A stretch of DNA of 64,000 nucleotides. Source: Microvirga sp. (GTDB taxonomy: Bacteria; Pseudomonadota; Alphaproteobacteria; Rhizobiales; Beijerinckiaceae). The DNA is taken from positions 87,775-151,774 of the forward strand of contig JAPSLB010000001.1 of NCBI GenBank assembly GCA_031181145.1, given 5' to 3'. Shown here one piece after another: positions 25,753 through 34,707 of the stretch (positions are counted from its first letter, which is position 1; every line of letters begins with the position of its first letter). The position numbers and the translations under genes were made by a program. The notes under the pieces are model-generated. The model saw only the letters and a list, made by a program, of their open reading frames with translations. It ran no database searches and was not told the DNA's origin.

Positions 25753-26427
25753 CTATGCCCCTGCTCAGTTCCCTTAGGTAAGAAAAGTAATCGGGCCGAT
25801 TGAACCTTGTCTGTCGTATATCCGACAGAAGTCGTGTAGCCCAAAGTCCTAACGGCAGCTCAAAATCCTGTCTTGATTGCTTAGAGAATCGGACGTGAAA
25901 AGTGGATTCGCACTTTTGGGTCCAATGCTCCCTTCCTGAATGAGCGCATCGCTTGGAGCGGACCCGAAGGGCCGCGTCAGCGAAAACCGGGCCCACTTTT
26001 CCGCACGATGCGCTAGTCGAGCGGCGAACGGCCCCTTCAGGGTCAATCGAGGAGCCAAAGAGAGGCGCCTGGAGGTTCCGGTCCCGGGGATCCTGCGCCT
26101 CCGGCTGCCTCTGGCGCCGTACGCCGCCCCGCCGCGCGGTCAGGTGCTCTGGAATATCCCGGCGCATCGCTTCTCTCCATTGTGTTTCGTGCTAAAACGG
26201 CTTGATCCTGCCCGGCACAACCGACACAAGGCGAAGGTGTGGAAGCCGGACATCGGTCGACCGCCGATCAGGGACTCGGCGATCCGATCGGGTGGAGTGA
26301 TGCGAGCCGCGGGCTCTTTCCGTTCGACCGATATGGCACCGCAGCGAAATTTGGCTAAAAGAGCATCGGCTGTCCGCTATGCCGCTCCAGCAGGCTCAAC
26401 AGCGGTCGCAAACCAGAGGGTTGTCCT
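25753..26427. other. Intergenic region between the LuxR gene and the TRAP operon
   Basis: This 675-base divergent region contains repeat copy C (25884-26014) and should hold promoters for the LuxR gene (minus) and the TRAP operon (plus). No coding sequence with a family motif was found. Confidence 0.4.
25884..26014. repeat. Palindromic intergenic repeat, copy C
   Basis: The first module runs from GAGAATCGGA (25884-25893) to TCCAATGCTC (25921-25930), imperfectly paired. The second runs from AGCGCATCG (25943-25951) to CGATGCGCT (26006-26014) and shares the segment GCGGACCCGAAGGGCCGC with copy A. The flank GCGCTAG is identical to that of copy A. Confidence 0.78.
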
Positions 26428-27417
26428 ATGTTACGTCGTTACTTCGTGGCCGGTGCGCTGAGCGCACTCTCAATGTCCTTCTGCAGCATGGAGGCCACGG
26501 CCCAGTCCAAACCCGTCACGATCCGCCTCGGCCATGTGCTGACGGACAGCCACAGCTGGCACGTGGCGAGCAAAGGTTTCGCCGAGCAGGTTGCCCGCGA
26601 GACGCAGGGACGCGTGAACATCCAGGTTTTCTCCGGCGGTCAGCTCGGGAACGAGCGCGAGGTCGTCGAAGGGCTGCAGATCGGTACGGTTCAGGCGGGC
26701 GTGATCGGCAGCGGCTCGTTCCAGCCGATCGAACCGAAGATGGGCATCGTCGAGCTCCCCTATGCATGGCCGACGCGTGAGAAGGCCTTCGCGGCCTTCG
26801 ACGGCGACCTCGGGGCCGCCCTCGACAAGCTTCTGCTCGCCAAGAACATCGTCGTTCTCAGCTGGTGGGAGAACGGCTATCGCCATATCACCAACAGCAA
26901 GCACCCGATCGCCAAGCCCGAGGATCTGAAGGGCCTGAAGATCCGCGTGACGCCGGACAAGGTCCGGCTCGACACGTTCGTCGCCCTCGGCGCCGAGCCT
27001 GCCCCTCTCGCTTTCGGCGAACTCTACTCCGCCCTGCAGCAGGGCGTGTTCGACGCGCAGGAGAACCCGCTCTCGATCATCTACGGGTCGTCGTTCTTCG
27101 AGGTTCAGAAATATCTGTCCCTCACCGGCCACGTGTGGGGCGCGGCATGCCTCGTCGTCTCCAAGTCCGTCTGGGACCGCATCGGGGAGGACGACCAGAA
27201 GATCGTGAAGGCCGCCGCCGCGAAATGGCGCGACGAGCAGCGCAGGATGATCGCGGAATCGGATGCCGACTTCATCAAGAAGCTCGAGGAAAAGGGCATG
27301 ACCATCAATGAGGTCGACACGGCACCTTTCGCCGCCGCCGTCCAGCCGGTCTGGAAGTCGCAGGAGGCCATCTACGGCCCCGAGTTCATGGCCCTGCTGA
27401 ACAAATACCGCCAGTAA
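26428..27417 (+). CDS. dctP: TRAP transporter solute-binding protein DctP
   Basis: A 329-residue periplasmic protein with a Sec signal (LRRYFVAGALSALSMSFCSMEATA-QS). DctP-family motifs are IRLGHVLTDSHSWHVASKGFAEQV, FSGGQLGNEREVVEGLQIGTVQ, the signature MKGLKIRV variant LKGLKIRVTPDKV with its carboxylate-binding Arg, and FDAQENPLSIIY. It captures an organic acid, probably a sugar acid or dicarboxylate, for the DctQM permease. A hairpin separates it from dctQ. Confidence 0.93.
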   Translation: MLRRYFVAGALSALSMSFCSMEATAQSKPVTIRLGHVLTDSHSWHVASKGFAEQVARETQGRVNIQVFSGGQLGNEREVVEGLQIGTVQAGVIGSGSFQPIEPKMGIVELPYAWPTREKAFAAFDGDLGAALDKLLLAKNIVVLSWWENGYRHITNSKHPIAKPEDLKGLKIRVTPDKVRLDTFVALGAEPAPLAFGELYSALQQGVFDAQENPLSIIYGSSFFEVQKYLSLTGHVWGAACLVVSKSVWDRIGEDDQKIVKAAAAKWRDEQRRMIAESDADFIKKLEEKGMTINEVDTAPFAAAVQPVWKSQEAIYGPEFMALLNKYRQ

Positions 27418-27430
27418 CGCTCGCCCGGCG

Positions 27431-27468
27431 CTGAGACGAAGCCGTTCATCCATCCGGGGTCGTCTCAG
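27431..27468 (+). terminator. Hairpin between dctP and dctQ
   Basis: CTGAGACGA (27431-27439) pairs with TCGTCTCAG (27460-27468), 9 bp with a 20-base loop, followed by a pyrimidine-rich stretch. It lies 14 bases after dctP and may attenuate transcription into dctQM. Confidence 0.45.
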
Positions 27469-27626
27469 GGTCTCTCTCTCCCCGACTTCCGGCGGCGGGC
27501 GATCTTTTCGCCTGCCGCGCGGAGCGGATGCTTCGTCGCGCCCGCGGCGACGCCCGACGCCAACGAGCGCGTTGCCGTCTCGAACCGTCGTGGCGAATGC
27601 TCACCCTGCTTTGCCTGGAGGCAGAC

Positions 27627-28109
27627 ATGGCCCAATCGGACTCAAGCGGTAGGCTTTCCCGCCTGGAGGAATTCATCAAGCAGGTCACGCTTGTGACCGG
27701 CTCGATCGGCGTCGCCGTTTTCTCCGCGGCGGTCATCTACACGGTCGCTCTGCGTTTCCTCCTCAACCGTACGCCCTATTGGGCGGAGGAGGTGCCGCGT
27801 CTTCTCCTCATCTGGGTGACGTTCCTCGGCATTGCCGTCTCCACGGCCTGCCGCTCGCACCTGACGGCGGGCGTCATGCCGCTGATCGTCCGCAACGAGC
27901 GCGCAAGAACCGTTCTCTCGGCGGTCGCGGATCTCTGCACGATCGGCTTCATGGCGATCGTCGCTTGGACCGGCTGGGACCTGACGTCGCGCACATGGTC
28001 CTCGCTGTCGACGGCCCTGCAGATTCCGGTGGCCTGGACATATCTCGCCCTGCCTCTGTGCGCGGCCCTCTCCTGCATCGTCGCGCTCATCGCTCTTCTG
28101 AAACGCTGA
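27627..28109 (+). CDS. dctQ: TRAP transporter small permease DctQ
   Basis: A 160-residue membrane protein from the ATG at 27627, preceded by CTGGAGG. Four hydrophobic helices are visible. The family motif RTPYWAEEVPRLLLIWVTFLGIAVSTACRSHLTAGV spans about residues 45-80. It partners the large permease DctM, which starts 4 bases after its stop. An upstream in-frame ATG at 27528 gives an Arg-rich extension and is not favoured. Confidence 0.9.
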   Translation: MAQSDSSGRLSRLEEFIKQVTLVTGSIGVAVFSAAVIYTVALRFLLNRTPYWAEEVPRLLLIWVTFLGIAVSTACRSHLTAGVMPLIVRNERARTVLSAVADLCTIGFMAIVAWTGWDLTSRTWSSLSTALQIPVAWTYLALPLCAALSCIVALIALLKR

Positions 28110-28113
28110 TCTC

Positions 28114-29394
28114 ATGAACGGCCTTATTCTCCTCCTCGGCTTATTCGCCGTTCTCGTCGCCATCGACGTCCCGATCGCCGTCGCGCTGGGTCTCGCATCC
28201 GTCGGCTATCTCGTCTTCTCGGACCTCGCCCCTCTCATCGTCGTGGCCCAGCGGATGGTGGCCGGCATCGACTCGTTCACGCTGCTGGCGATTCCCCTGT
28301 TCCTCCTCGCCGGATTGCTGCTCCTCCACGGGGATCTGACGCCCCGGATCGTCCGCCTCTGCAGCGCCCTGGTCGGCCGCACCACGGGAGGCCTGGCCCT
28401 CGTCACCGTCATGGGGGCGATGCTGTTCGGAGCGCTGTCGGGGTCCGGCGTGGCGGATGTGGTGGCGATCGGCACCATGATGCTTCCGGCCATGCGGGAG
28501 CGTGGCTACGACCAGGGATTTTCCTGCGCCCTCCTCGGCTGCGCCGGATCGCTGGGAACCGTCATTCCGCCCAGCATCGTCATGATCGTTTACGGGACGG
28601 CGACGAACACATCCATCGGCCAGCTCTTCGTGGCGGGCATCGTGCCGGGCGTTCTGTGCGGAATCGGCCTCATGATCGTCGCCTACATCATCGCCAGGAA
28701 GAACGACTGGCGGGGCGGCAATGCATTCTCATGGACGGAGCTGAGGCAGGCTTTCGGAAGCGCCTGGCTCGCGCTCCTGGCGCCCGTCATCATCGTCGGC
28801 GGGATCAGGGGCGGTTTCTTCACTCCCACGGAGGCTGCCGGCGTCGCGGTCGCCTATGCCCTGGTGGTCGGCGGCCTGATCTACCGTGCCCTCACGTGGC
28901 GCATCATCGTCGAACAGGTGAAACAGACGACGGAAGCGACCGGCGGCATTCTGTTCGTGATCGCGACCGCGAGCCTCTTCGGCTGGATCCTGTCCGCCGA
29001 GCAGGTCCCTCAGCACATGGTGGAGTTCATCAGCGCCTTCACCGACAGCACCACCGTCGCGCTCCTGCTGATGATGCTGATCGTGCTGATTCTCGGCACC
29101 TTCATGGAAACGATCGCGATCATCCTGATCCTCGCGCCGGTGTTCCTGCCGATCATGAGGCACTACCACATCGATCCGGTCTATTTCGGCATCCTGCTGA
29201 CGCTCAATCTCGCCATCGGCGCCAACACGCCTCCGCTGGGCATCGACCTGATGGCCGCCTGCCGGGTCGGGGGAATCCCGATGTCGGCCTCCTTCGGCTA
29301 TCTCGCGGCCTTCATCGGCGTCATGATCGCGGTCATGCTGCTGGTGCTCTTCGTCCCGCAGGTCGTCCTTTTCCTTCCGGGGCTCCTGTCCTGA
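28114..29394 (+). CDS. dctM: TRAP transporter large permease DctM
   Basis: A 426-residue membrane protein with about 12 helices. DctM blocks include IPLFLLAGLLLLHGDLTPRIV, ALFGALSGSGVADVVAIG, GCAGSLGTVIPPSIVMIVYGTATNTSIGQLFVAG and NLAIGANTPPLGIDLM. It carries out Na+- or H+-driven solute import with DctP and DctQ. The gene starts 4 bases after dctQ and ends immediately before a hairpin that faces the convergent ridA. Confidence 0.93.
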   Translation: MNGLILLLGLFAVLVAIDVPIAVALGLASVGYLVFSDLAPLIVVAQRMVAGIDSFTLLAIPLFLLAGLLLLHGDLTPRIVRLCSALVGRTTGGLALVTVMGAMLFGALSGSGVADVVAIGTMMLPAMRERGYDQGFSCALLGCAGSLGTVIPPSIVMIVYGTATNTSIGQLFVAGIVPGVLCGIGLMIVAYIIARKNDWRGGNAFSWTELRQAFGSAWLALLAPVIIVGGIRGGFFTPTEAAGVAVAYALVVGGLIYRALTWRIIVEQVKQTTEATGGILFVIATASLFGWILSAEQVPQHMVEFISAFTDSTTVALLLMMLIVLILGTFMETIAIILILAPVFLPIMRHYHIDPVYFGILLTLNLAIGANTPPLGIDLMAACRVGGIPMSASFGYLAAFIGVMIAVMLLVLFVPQVVLFLPGLLS

Positions 29395-29419
29395 GCCGCG
29401 GGCGCCTTCTGCCCACGGC
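29395..29419 (+). terminator. Hairpin directly after dctM
   Basis: GCCGCGGGC and GCCCACGGC form a 9-bp stem with one G:U-type pair around a 7-base loop, starting with the base after the dctM stop. Confidence 0.45.
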
Positions 29420-29499
29420 TGCGCAGGGAGGACGGCGTCGTGGCCGGGGCCGAACGACGGGTCGGCCCGGCCGGCGGCGATCGCTTCCCCAGGAGCCGT

Positions 29500-29892
29500 T
29501 CACCGGGCAGCGGCGACGCACTCGATCTCGATGTCGAACGGCAGCGTCCAGGGCCTGATCGCGGCCGATGTCCTGGCGGGCCACTCGTCGCCGAAGAACT
29601 CCCTGTAGACCGCATTGACGTCGCCCATCACGGCGGGATCGGTCACGTAGACCGTCGCCTTGACGACGTCGGCGAGCGACGAGCCGGCGTGCTCCAGGGC
29701 GATCTTGAGGGCATTGAGCGAGGCGCGCGTCTGCGCCTCGATGGAGCCCGTCACGATCTCGCCGGACACGGCATCGATCGGCGGCATCCCGCAGGTGAAG
29801 AGGAGATCGCCGATGCGCACGATCGCAGAGGTCGGCGCCCCGAGCCTGCGGATGGCCTCCGATATGACCGGAACCTCGATGACGTGTCTCAT
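29500..29892 (-). CDS. RidA-family (YjgF/YER057c/UK114) protein
   Basis: A 130-residue protein from the ATG at 29892 (MRHVIEVPVISEAIRRLGAPTSAIVRIGDLLFTCG), with AGGA upstream. Family features are QTRASLNALKIALEHAGSSLADVVKATVYVTD and the conserved Arg region near WPARTSAAI. RidA enzymes hydrolyse reactive enamine/imine intermediates to ketones, releasing ammonia. It lies 86 bases downstream of the EamA gene, at the end of the ROK-PIG-L-EamA run. Longer upstream readings overlap the EamA gene and are not coding. Confidence 0.85.
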   Translation of the reverse strand: MRHVIEVPVISEAIRRLGAPTSAIVRIGDLLFTCGMPPIDAVSGEIVTGSIEAQTRASLNALKIALEHAGSSLADVVKATVYVTDPAVMGDVNAVYREFFGDEWPARTSAAIRPWTLPFDIEIECVAAAR

Positions 29893-29978
29893 GGCTGGCT
29901 GTCCTCGCATTGAATCTGACCGTGAGCGGGCCAGGCCGTATACGCCATTGCGCTTCGCGCCGGCAAGGAGCCGGGCGC

Positions 29979-30887
29979 TCATCCTGGGCGCGACGCCCTC
30001 TTGTTTTGGAGCCAGCGCTCGGCCGGCGTCGCCAGGACCGTGGCCAGGACCACGATGGCCGCGCCGAGGCACAAGGCCGGCGATGGGATCTCGCCGAAGA
30101 AGACCCAGCCCGCCAATCCCGAGAAGACGATCGACAGGTACCCGATCGGGGCCAGAAGCCGCGCCTCCTGCTTCTGGTAGGCCTGGAGCCAGCAATATTG
30201 CCCCAGCTGCGCCAGCACGCCGACCAGAATGACGTTCGGCGCCTCGCTCCAGGGAACCGGCACCCACACGACGGCGGCCGGGATGGCCGTCAGCACGCTC
30301 AGGCCGACCGTGTAGAAGAGCATGAGCACCACGGTGTCCTCACCGGCGAGGCGCCTCGTCTGGATGACCGCGAGCGACCCGAAGAACACGGATCCGAAAG
30401 CCGCAGCCAGCCCCATGTTCCAGGGGATCGCGTCCGGCCGGACCATGACGACGACCCCGATGAAACCGATCGCCGTGAAGACATAGCGCGTCCTGCTGAC
30501 GCTCTCCCCGAGCATGAGGGCCGCCATCACCAGGAGCACGAGCGGTCGGGTGAAGCCGATCGCGGTCACCAGCGCGAGGGGCAGCGCCGCGAAAGCCGCG
30601 AAGTTGAAGGTCAGCGCGATGGAGTTGAACCCGACCCGCGTGAGATGGCCGCGGATGTTCGACAGGTTGGTCAGTTTCGCGCGATGACGCCACACCAGCG
30701 GCGCGACCGACGCCAGCCCGACGATCGAGCGCAGGAAGACGAGCTGGACGGCGGGATAGGTTTCGCCTTCGGCCTTGACGATGGCCTGCATGGTCGTGAC
30801 CAGCGCCATGTCGAGCAGCAGCCAGCCCGCGCTCCGCCAGAGCGGGATCGGCGGCGGAGGTGGGTCGGTTTCGGATGGGGCCGCCAT
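29979..30887 (-). CDS. EamA/DMT-family transporter
   Basis: A 302-residue membrane protein with about ten hydrophobic segments in two EamA repeats (first ending with FTAIGFIGVVVMVRP, second with IVFSGLAGWVFFGEIPSPALCLGAAIVVLATVLA). The ATG at 30887 has GAGAGGAC just upstream. The family includes drug/metabolite exporters and some importers. It begins 16 bases after the PIG-L gene, so it is probably in the same operon; it may export an amino compound produced by the pathway. Confidence 0.88.
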   Translation of the reverse strand: MAAPSETDPPPPPIPLWRSAGWLLLDMALVTTMQAIVKAEGETYPAVQLVFLRSIVGLASVAPLVWRHRAKLTNLSNIRGHLTRVGFNSIALTFNFAAFAALPLALVTAIGFTRPLVLLVMAALMLGESVSRTRYVFTAIGFIGVVVMVRPDAIPWNMGLAAAFGSVFFGSLAVIQTRRLAGEDTVVLMLFYTVGLSVLTAIPAAVVWVPVPWSEAPNVILVGVLAQLGQYCWLQAYQKQEARLLAPIGYLSIVFSGLAGWVFFGEIPSPALCLGAAIVVLATVLATPAERWLQNKRASRPG

Positions 30888-30903
30888 GTCCTCTCGCGGG
30901 CCG

Positions 30904-33300
30904 TCACGCAGGTTGAACCAGATTCGCCAGCAGGCGGAAGGCGCCGGGAACCAGCTTGTCCAGCTGATGGTGCAGCACGAGCGCCACATGGGTATGGCGC
31001 CCCCGTCCGATGCGGGCCGAAACGAGCGAGCCCTTGAGAGGGCTTTCTCCCGGATCGCGCAAGGCCAGGAGCTCCTCATAGGACGAGTCGTATTCCGCCG
31101 CGAAATAGAGCCCCCTCTCCTTGTCCCAGCCCTCCCAGTCCTCCGCCCCGATCCGGTTCGGATAGGTCAGCAGGGGATCCTCCGGCTTCAGCACCGTCAC
31201 CGGAGCGGACGGATCGGTCACGCGCCACCGGAGGGACGGCGAACCGATGACGAGGCGGCGGGGCGGCGTATGATCCGGATCCCAACCGTCGGTCGGACGG
31301 TGGTAGAGCGTCACCAGGTGCCCGCCCTCCTCCACGAAGCGGCGAAGTCGCCCGCTCGCGTCCCGGAGGTCCCGCCGGAGCCCGAACGCGAAGATGCCGA
31401 CCACGATAGTCGTCAGCTCCGACAGGGAGCCCGCCGTCAGATCGGCCTCCGTGAGATCCGTCACATCGAGACCGAGGCGGCGCAGATGAGCGCCGACATT
31501 GTCGCTTCCGCCTCCCGCATAGCCGATGCGGGCGTCGGCCGGGAGGGCGACGTCGAGCGTCAGAACCTTGAGCTCCGCCGGCGCAATGAGCCGCGTTGGA
31601 CGGATGTGGGGATAGGCAACGGCCTGGACCCGGCTCGCCGGCCTGCCGTCCACGACAGGGACGAGCCTCGCGATCCCGGGGCTCGCCCGCTGCGGCGGAT
31701 CGACGATCCAGTCGCCGCCCTCTCTTCGCACGGTCCAGCCGTCCGGCGCACGCCATTCCGCCGGACAGGCCCCGATGGCCTGGACCCGGAGACGGGATGG
31801 ACCGCTTCCGGTCCTGACGACCGCCATGTCCGGATCGAGAGACAAGGATCGCGACGGGCCGATCGTCAGAGGCTCCTCGGGATCCAGATCGACCCTGATG
31901 GTGCGTCCCCCCACCTCGCCCGAGACCACAACCCCCGCGTCCCCATTGCCGCCCATGGGATCGAAGGCCTCGGAATAATTGCCCGTATGGGACGCCGATG
32001 CCGGAACCGCGATCGCATATTCGACATGCCCGGGTTCTCCGGCCGTCTCGACCGCTTCCATTCCGTCAGGAAGACGGGGTGAGACCCTCAGATTCGCGAG
32101 ATCCGGCGCGTCGATGCGGATGTCGAGGCCGATCCGAGCCCCCGGATGGCACGGGCCCTTGAAGACCGCCCGCGCCGCATGCGCATGGACCTCGAACAGG
32201 ACGGCATCGATCTCCCGCAATTTGCGGTCGAGGCGATGGCCCATGCGGCCGGCGATCTCCCGGCTCAGGCTCTTCTTGACCGTTTCGATCAGGTGCGCCG
32301 CCCGACCGAGCGCTCCGCCGATCCGCCTGCGATCCGGGAAGGCGCCGACGGCCTTGTCGATGTGCTCCTGGGCCTCCCGCAGGGCAGCGGCCGCCGCCGG
32401 CGCCAGGCCCGGCGCGGCGGCAAGGTCTGCGAGACTTGCGGGCAGGTGATCGCGAATGTCGCTCTCTGGTCCCAGTGGACCGCCCGCCCGGAGCTTCAGG
32501 TGGAGGCCCCACTGATCGACCGGGTCGTCGCGCCACACGCCCATGCCCTGGGAGGCATGCGCGGCCCGGGACCATTCGCCGAGCTGCCCGTACGCCAAAC
32601 CGGTGACCTCATCGCCTCCGGCAACCTGGATGCTGAGCGTCGCGGGCGGTGGCGGCGCCTCATCGTCGTACGCATAGCCCGCCCCCGACCATGCCGGGAG
32701 ATAGAACTTGCAGGCCTGCCAGGGCTCCAGGCCCAGCTCCGCATGTTCCGGAAAGGCCGAAGGATCCGCCGCCAGAGCCCATGCCGTTTCGGCCGCCCGG
32801 GTCATCGCCCGGTGGTGGCCGTGCTGCCCCGGCACGTCCAGGAAGGTCGGGATGACGATGTCCGGCCGGTACCGCCGGTAAGCCCGGACGAGCCGCTCGA
32901 CGATGCGCTCCTCGCCCCACCGCCGGAGCGTATCGTCGCCGTTCTTGGAGAAGCCGAAATCATGCACCGGATCGTCCGGCCCGTGGCCGAGCCATGCCAC
33001 GTCGGCATCCATCCGGCGGGCGGCCTCCTCCATTTCGGCGGTTCTCAGCACGCCGAGAGCACCTCCCCGCTCCGGCCCGAGGGCATTCTGACCGCCCTCT
33101 CCCCTCGTCGAACAGGCCACGACGATGCGCATGCCGTAAGCGAACCTGAAGGCCGACAGCATGTCGTTGATCTCGTCGTCCGGATGCGCCCCGGTATTCA
33201 TCACCGTGAGCGCGGACCGTAATCGGCTCAAGGCGCGATGCAGGCGGACAAGGGCCGGCCGATGGACAGCGCGGGCGAGACGATCATGGTGACCCAGCAC
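30904..33300 (-). CDS. Large multidomain PIG-L (LmbE-like) N-deacetylase
   Basis: A 798-residue protein, far longer than the 230-290 residues of the catalytic domain alone. Residues about 33-250 carry the PIG-L Zn site: MNTGAHPDDEIND and the later GQHGHHRAMTRAA. The middle part (about 300-600) looks like beta-sandwich modules; the C-terminal 170 residues resemble a class I glutamine-amidotransferase-like fold (TLDVALPADARIGYAGGGSDNV, TIVVGIFAFGLRRDLRDASGRLRRFVEEGGHLVTLYHRP). No signal peptide is evident, so it is probably cytoplasmic. PIG-L enzymes remove acetyl groups from N-acetylglucosaminyl compounds. It overlaps the ROK repressor gene by 17 bases. Confidence 0.87.
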   Translation of the reverse strand: MLGHHDRLARAVHRPALVRLHRALSRLRSALTVMNTGAHPDDEINDMLSAFRFAYGMRIVVACSTRGEGGQNALGPERGGALGVLRTAEMEEAARRMDADVAWLGHGPDDPVHDFGFSKNGDDTLRRWGEERIVERLVRAYRRYRPDIVIPTFLDVPGQHGHHRAMTRAAETAWALAADPSAFPEHAELGLEPWQACKFYLPAWSGAGYAYDDEAPPPPATLSIQVAGGDEVTGLAYGQLGEWSRAAHASQGMGVWRDDPVDQWGLHLKLRAGGPLGPESDIRDHLPASLADLAAAPGLAPAAAAALREAQEHIDKAVGAFPDRRRIGGALGRAAHLIETVKKSLSREIAGRMGHRLDRKLREIDAVLFEVHAHAARAVFKGPCHPGARIGLDIRIDAPDLANLRVSPRLPDGMEAVETAGEPGHVEYAIAVPASASHTGNYSEAFDPMGGNGDAGVVVSGEVGGRTIRVDLDPEEPLTIGPSRSLSLDPDMAVVRTGSGPSRLRVQAIGACPAEWRAPDGWTVRREGGDWIVDPPQRASPGIARLVPVVDGRPASRVQAVAYPHIRPTRLIAPAELKVLTLDVALPADARIGYAGGGSDNVGAHLRRLGLDVTDLTEADLTAGSLSELTTIVVGIFAFGLRRDLRDASGRLRRFVEEGGHLVTLYHRPTDGWDPDHTPPRRLVIGSPSLRWRVTDPSAPVTVLKPEDPLLTYPNRIGAEDWEGWDKERGLYFAAEYDSSYEELLALRDPGESPLKGSLVSARIGRGRHTHVALVLHHQLDKLVPGAFRLLANLVQPA

Positions 33301-34552
33301 GAGAGATCTCCTCGTTCGATTGTTCCCGGTGAGTCGCCTGGGCTGTATCGAGCCGGGGCGTCATCGTTTCCAGAAGCGGCAGGGCGGCCGCGCCGAGGGC
33401 GGCCGTGAACCGGCCTGTCCGCCCGTGGATCAGGCGCGCTTCGTTCCGGTTCCTGTGGCGCGCGACCGAGAGGGGAAGCGGCTGCATGGCCTGGACGAGA
33501 TCCTCCAGGAGGCTCGGCGGAAGGGCGCCGCCGATCACGACCGCCTCCGGATCGAAGAGGTTTTCGAGCATGGCGATCTGAGGCGCGAGATAACCGGCGG
33601 CCTCTTGGATCCAGGCCCCGACGACAGGATGCCCCTCACGATGCAGCTGCTCCAGCCGCGCATAGTCGATCCCCTGGATCCCGGCCGCTTCCAGCCTTCC
33701 GGTCAGGGCGTAGATCGACGCATAGGCCTCGAGGCATCCGTGCTGGCCGCACGAGCAGAGACGCCCGCCCTTCTCGACCAGCACATGCCCGATCTCGCCC
33801 GCATTGCCGTTGGCCCCCCGGTACGGGCGGCCGTCGATCATGATCCCCAGACCCAGCCCCTGCCCGAAGAAGATCAGGCAGAAATTCTTCAGGTCCTTGG
33901 CGGCTCCGTGAAGACGCTCGCCGACCGCTGCGGCGGTGGCGTCGTTCTCGAGGGTGATGGGCGAGCCCAGCACCTGACCGATATGGGCCACGGCGTCGAA
34001 ATCCAGCCAACCCGACAGGGTCGTCGGGCCGACGGACGTCATGCCCTCGACATTGAACGGGCCCGGCATGACGACGCCGACTCCGAGAAGCTGCGGGACA
34101 GGGGGCTTCAACTGCGCCTGAGCCGCCTCGATCTCGGCCTTGACGATGGGGAGCACCGCGTCGGGATCGTTCCGCCGGATCGGCAGGGTCCGCTGGGCGC
34201 GAACGCGACCGCCGACATCCACCAGAAGGGTGGAGATGTGCTCCGCGGCGATCTCGAGGCCTGCGGTCATGCCGCCGTCGGGATTGACGGCGAACTGGAT
34301 CGGCGGGAGGCCGCGGCCTGCCCGGAGGCGCCCGGTCTTGATGAGCAGGCCGTCCGCGACGAGGTCGTCGACGATGTTCGAGACGGCCTGGGTGCTCAGG
34401 TGCGCATGGCGCGAGATCTCCATCCGCCCGACGGGGCCGAGCTGACGCACGACGTCAAGCACCACCCGGCGATTGTGAGAGCGGTTGCGCTCCGGATTGC
34501 TTCCGATCGTCGATGACGTCCCGGCTTTGGATTTTCGCGGCATCTCCGGCAC
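33284..34552 (-). CDS. ROK-family transcriptional repressor (NagC/XylR/Mlc type)
   Basis: A 422-residue protein. The N-terminal winged helix-turn-helix (about residues 22-85) contains RNRSHNRRVVLDVVRQLGPVGRMEISRHAHLSTQAVSNIVDDLVADGLL. The ROK domain carries the sugar/Zn motif ANGNAGEIGHVLVEKGGRLCSCGQHGCLEAYAS, with His and the Cys cluster intact. Such regulators bind a sugar or sugar phosphate and release DNA. It is divergent from the sugar ABC operon and heads the PIG-L/EamA/RidA operon; a palindrome lies between the two. The last residues overlap the PIG-L start. Confidence 0.93.
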   Translation of the reverse strand: MPEMPRKSKAGTSSTIGSNPERNRSHNRRVVLDVVRQLGPVGRMEISRHAHLSTQAVSNIVDDLVADGLLIKTGRLRAGRGLPPIQFAVNPDGGMTAGLEIAAEHISTLLVDVGGRVRAQRTLPIRRNDPDAVLPIVKAEIEAAQAQLKPPVPQLLGVGVVMPGPFNVEGMTSVGPTTLSGWLDFDAVAHIGQVLGSPITLENDATAAAVGERLHGAAKDLKNFCLIFFGQGLGLGIMIDGRPYRGANGNAGEIGHVLVEKGGRLCSCGQHGCLEAYASIYALTGRLEAAGIQGIDYARLEQLHREGHPVVGAWIQEAAGYLAPQIAMLENLFDPEAVVIGGALPPSLLEDLVQAMQPLPLSVARHRNRNEARLIHGRTGRFTAALGAAALPLLETMTPRLDTAQATHREQSNEEISRAGSP

Positions 34553-34582
34553 TCCATTGCGTAACGATGGCGCGGTAAAAAG

Positions 34583-34607
34583 AATAACTCAAGTGAATTA
34601 TGTTATT
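34583..34607. promoter_or_regulatory. Inverted repeat in the ROK/ABC divergent promoter, candidate ROK operator
   Basis: AATAAC (34583-34588) and GTTATT (34602-34607) flank a 13-base AT-rich centre, similar in design to NagC/Mlc sites. A TTGACA -35-like hexamer (34606-34611) overlaps its right arm on the plus strand. Binding by the adjacent ROK protein is inferred. Confidence 0.5.
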
Positions 34608-34707
34608 GACACATCGCCGGCGCTGGACGACCCTGAGCGCCGGAACGGTCCTGGACCGGCACCAGCCAGAAGTCGGCGCCGCGCGCCGCGCAATAAGGGA
34701 GAGGGAT

